From CAYGXH01 sp964354485 (GTDB taxonomy: Bacteria; Bacteroidota; Ignavibacteria; UBA10030; SZUA-254), in NCBI GenBank assembly GCA_964354485.1, contig CAYGZY010000143.1, positions 1 through 6,487 of the forward strand: a stretch of 6,487 nucleotides of DNA. The letters run 5' to 3'. Below, piece by piece: positions 6,400-6,487 of the stretch (within the stretch, counting starts at the first letter, position 1; every line of letters starts with the position of its first letter). The translations under genes and the position numbers were made by a program. The notes beneath the pieces were generated by a model. That model had not been told where the DNA came from and made no database searches. It worked only from the letters and a program-made list of their open reading frames with translations.

Positions 6400-6487
6400 T
6401 TTAGTGTTTTTGGAATGGTTGTTAGAAGCGACATGCGTAAAATCAAGACCTGATGTTCCAGAGAAAGCACAACACCGGTAGCCTCCT

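Larger units (their letters stand above)
6203..6487. other. Stretch without a convincing gene
   Basis: About 285 bases upstream of the receiver promoter. They hold the tandem hairpins at 6357-6399, a run of seven T at 6313-6319, and only weak open frames. On the minus strand, a GTG or ATG-led frame spans about 6216-6470, a frame open from the window edge ends at the stop at 6330-6328 (52 residues, rich in Ser, Asn and basic residues, unrecognised), and a 25-codon frame lies at 6325-6248. AGGAGG on the minus strand at 6487-6482 resembles a ribosome binding site but leads only to a ten-codon frame or, with loose spacing, to the GTG at 6470. The second of these frames could be the tail of a gene lying beyond the window; I cannot confirm it. 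Confidence 0.5.

Noticed and set aside
6363..6412. Rho-independent terminator for a plus-strand transcript
   Set aside because: The stem is AT-rich at its base, the T tract is interrupted, and no plus-strand gene lies upstream in this region.
6216..6470. An 84-residue minus-strand open frame
   Set aside because: Its composition (rich in Asn, Pro, Ser) and lack of any recognisable motif, the repeat-like hairpins it crosses, and its overlap with competing open frames make a real gene unlikely. The AGGAGG upstream is spaced loosely from its GTG.
1..6487. CRISPR arrays, insertion sequences, tRNA or rRNA genes
   Set aside because: No regularly spaced repeats, transposase motifs, cloverleaf or rRNA-like segments were seen on either strand.

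Overview
The window reads as an ordinary chromosomal segment of a Gram-negative (outer-membrane) bacterium with mid-range GC. Three things support this: a lipoprotein-releasing (Lol-type) ABC transporter, a full-length release factor 2, and a small two-helix membrane protein resembling the DUF3098 proteins of the Bacteroidota/FCB group. A member of the FCB superphylum (Ignavibacteria- or Bacteroidota-like) is my best guess, but it is an inference with modest confidence.

Layout. Positions 1-1092 hold the 3' part of aspS (aspartyl-tRNA synthetase), cut by the window start at motif 2. prfB (1114-2218) follows 21 bases later. It is interrupted by an in-frame UGA and needs a programmed +1 frameshift at 1180-1184. 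After a 69-base gap come two paralogous LolC/LolE-type permease genes (2288-3505 and 3502-4737), which overlap by ATGA, and a LolD-type ATPase (4739-5428) that starts one base after the second permease. A small membrane protein gene (5486-5758) has its own candidate promoter. It converges, with only four bases between stop codons, on a minus-strand gene for a stand-alone response-regulator receiver (5763-6131) with a strong candidate promoter at 6174-6202. The last ~285 bases hold no convincing gene. They contain a tandem pair of hairpins (6357-6399) that may be a remnant of a dispersed repeat.

How it works together. aspS and prfB are translation genes, probably co-transcribed, and prfB regulates itself through the frameshift. 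The two permeases and the ATPase would form one inner-membrane complex that extracts lipoproteins and hands them to a periplasmic carrier; the carrier and outer-membrane acceptor are not in the window. The receiver protein is probably a phospho-signal relay whose kinase lies elsewhere.

I found no evidence of a novel defence, mobile or biosynthetic system here. The points most worth a second look are the prfB recoding site with its C-for-A change, the matched pair of candidate promoters, the nested hairpins at 6357-6399, and the tight convergent gene ends at 5758/5763.
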